Notes under the pieces: generated by a model
Database searches by the model: none
What the model was told of the DNA's origin: nothing
The model's input: only the letters and a program-made list of their open reading frames with translations
Origin: Bacillota bacterium
GTDB lineage: Bacteria > Bacillota > Dehalobacteriia > UBA4068
Assembly (NCBI GenBank): GCA_009778255.1
Contig: WRKD01000214.1
Location: 1-22,107 of the forward strand
DNA: 22,107 nt
Direction: 5' to 3'
Shown here: positions 22,023-22,107 of the stretch, piece after piece
Layout of the letters: each line of letters opens with the position of its first letter
Numbering within the stretch: the first letter of the stretch is position 1
Translations under genes and position numbers: made by a program

Positions 22023-22107
22023 GGGCACCTCTAGAAACCAGAATAAACACTAACAAAATGATCAAAATGAGACTAATTACCTAAATATCCCCGTCATTGC
22101 GGACTTG
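22023..22107. mobile_element. Possible start of a second MITE/IS end, cut by the window edge
   Basis: GGGCACCTCTAGAAACC resembles the inward-read right end of the element at 4897-5060 (GGGCGCCTCTAAATACC), agreeing at 14 of 17 positions. The rest, to the edge, has no ORF and no clear partner end; the last 18 bases (CCCGTCATTGCGGACTTG) look like the start of a dispersed repeat. Whether this is a full element cannot be told from the window. Confidence 0.3.

Noticed and set aside
1..22107. CRISPR array, tRNA, rRNA, prophage or replication origin
   Set aside because: No spaced direct-repeat array, cloverleaf, rRNA segment, integrase, phage structural gene or DnaA-box cluster with dnaA/dnaN was noticed, although gyrBA often lie near the origin.

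Overview
The window looks like chromosome of an anaerobic, motile, low-to-moderate-GC member of the Bacillota (Clostridia-like; I cannot name a genus). The reasons are a short Gram-positive-type GyrB, a Bacillus-like MotA/MotB pair, a long-form ribosome hibernation factor, ComF, an ADP-forming acyl-CoA synthetase, a one-chain molybdenum hydroxylase of the selenium-dependent xanthine dehydrogenase type, and many good sigma-A promoters and AGGAGG-like ribosome binding sites. No phage, CRISPR, tRNA or rRNA gene was seen.

Layout from the left: (1) gyrB-gyrA on the minus strand, with gyrA running off the left edge, behind a strong promoter whose transcript starts in a small hairpin; both genes start with TTG. 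(2) Divergent to gyrB, a YkgJ-type cysteine-cluster protein. (3) A 390-bp gene-free stretch holding two tandem promoters, a terminator with a competing upstream arm (an attenuator-like leader), and a 164-bp MITE-like element with TTAT target duplications. It leads into a CNNM/CorC-type membrane protein whose ribosome binding site seems to come from the end of the element. (4) A strong terminator, then motA-motB on the minus strand behind a sigma-D-like promoter. (5) A fused Fe-S/molybdopterin hydroxylase with an AEC-family transporter. (6) comF and hpf on the minus strand. (7) A lipoprotein, then a WecA/TagO-type lipid-carrier transferase with an SH3-domain and a HEAT-repeat protein. (8) An ADP-forming acyl-CoA synthetase on the minus strand. 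(9) A divergent FecB/FecCD/FecE-type ABC importer. (10) A short repeat-rich right edge.

The most interesting points are regulatory. The ABC importer would by default be called an iron/siderophore system, but its substrate-binding-protein promoter is an exact sigma-A consensus with a near-perfect ModE-type palindrome on the start site. That points to molybdate/tungstate uptake (MolABC-like) and fits the molybdenum hydroxylase about 8 kb away. The other main candidate is the leader RNA before the CNNM gene: a folded about 70-nt insert between a 10-bp antiterminator helix and an overlapping terminator hairpin, which I cannot match to a known riboswitch class. The MITE sits between that leader and its gene.
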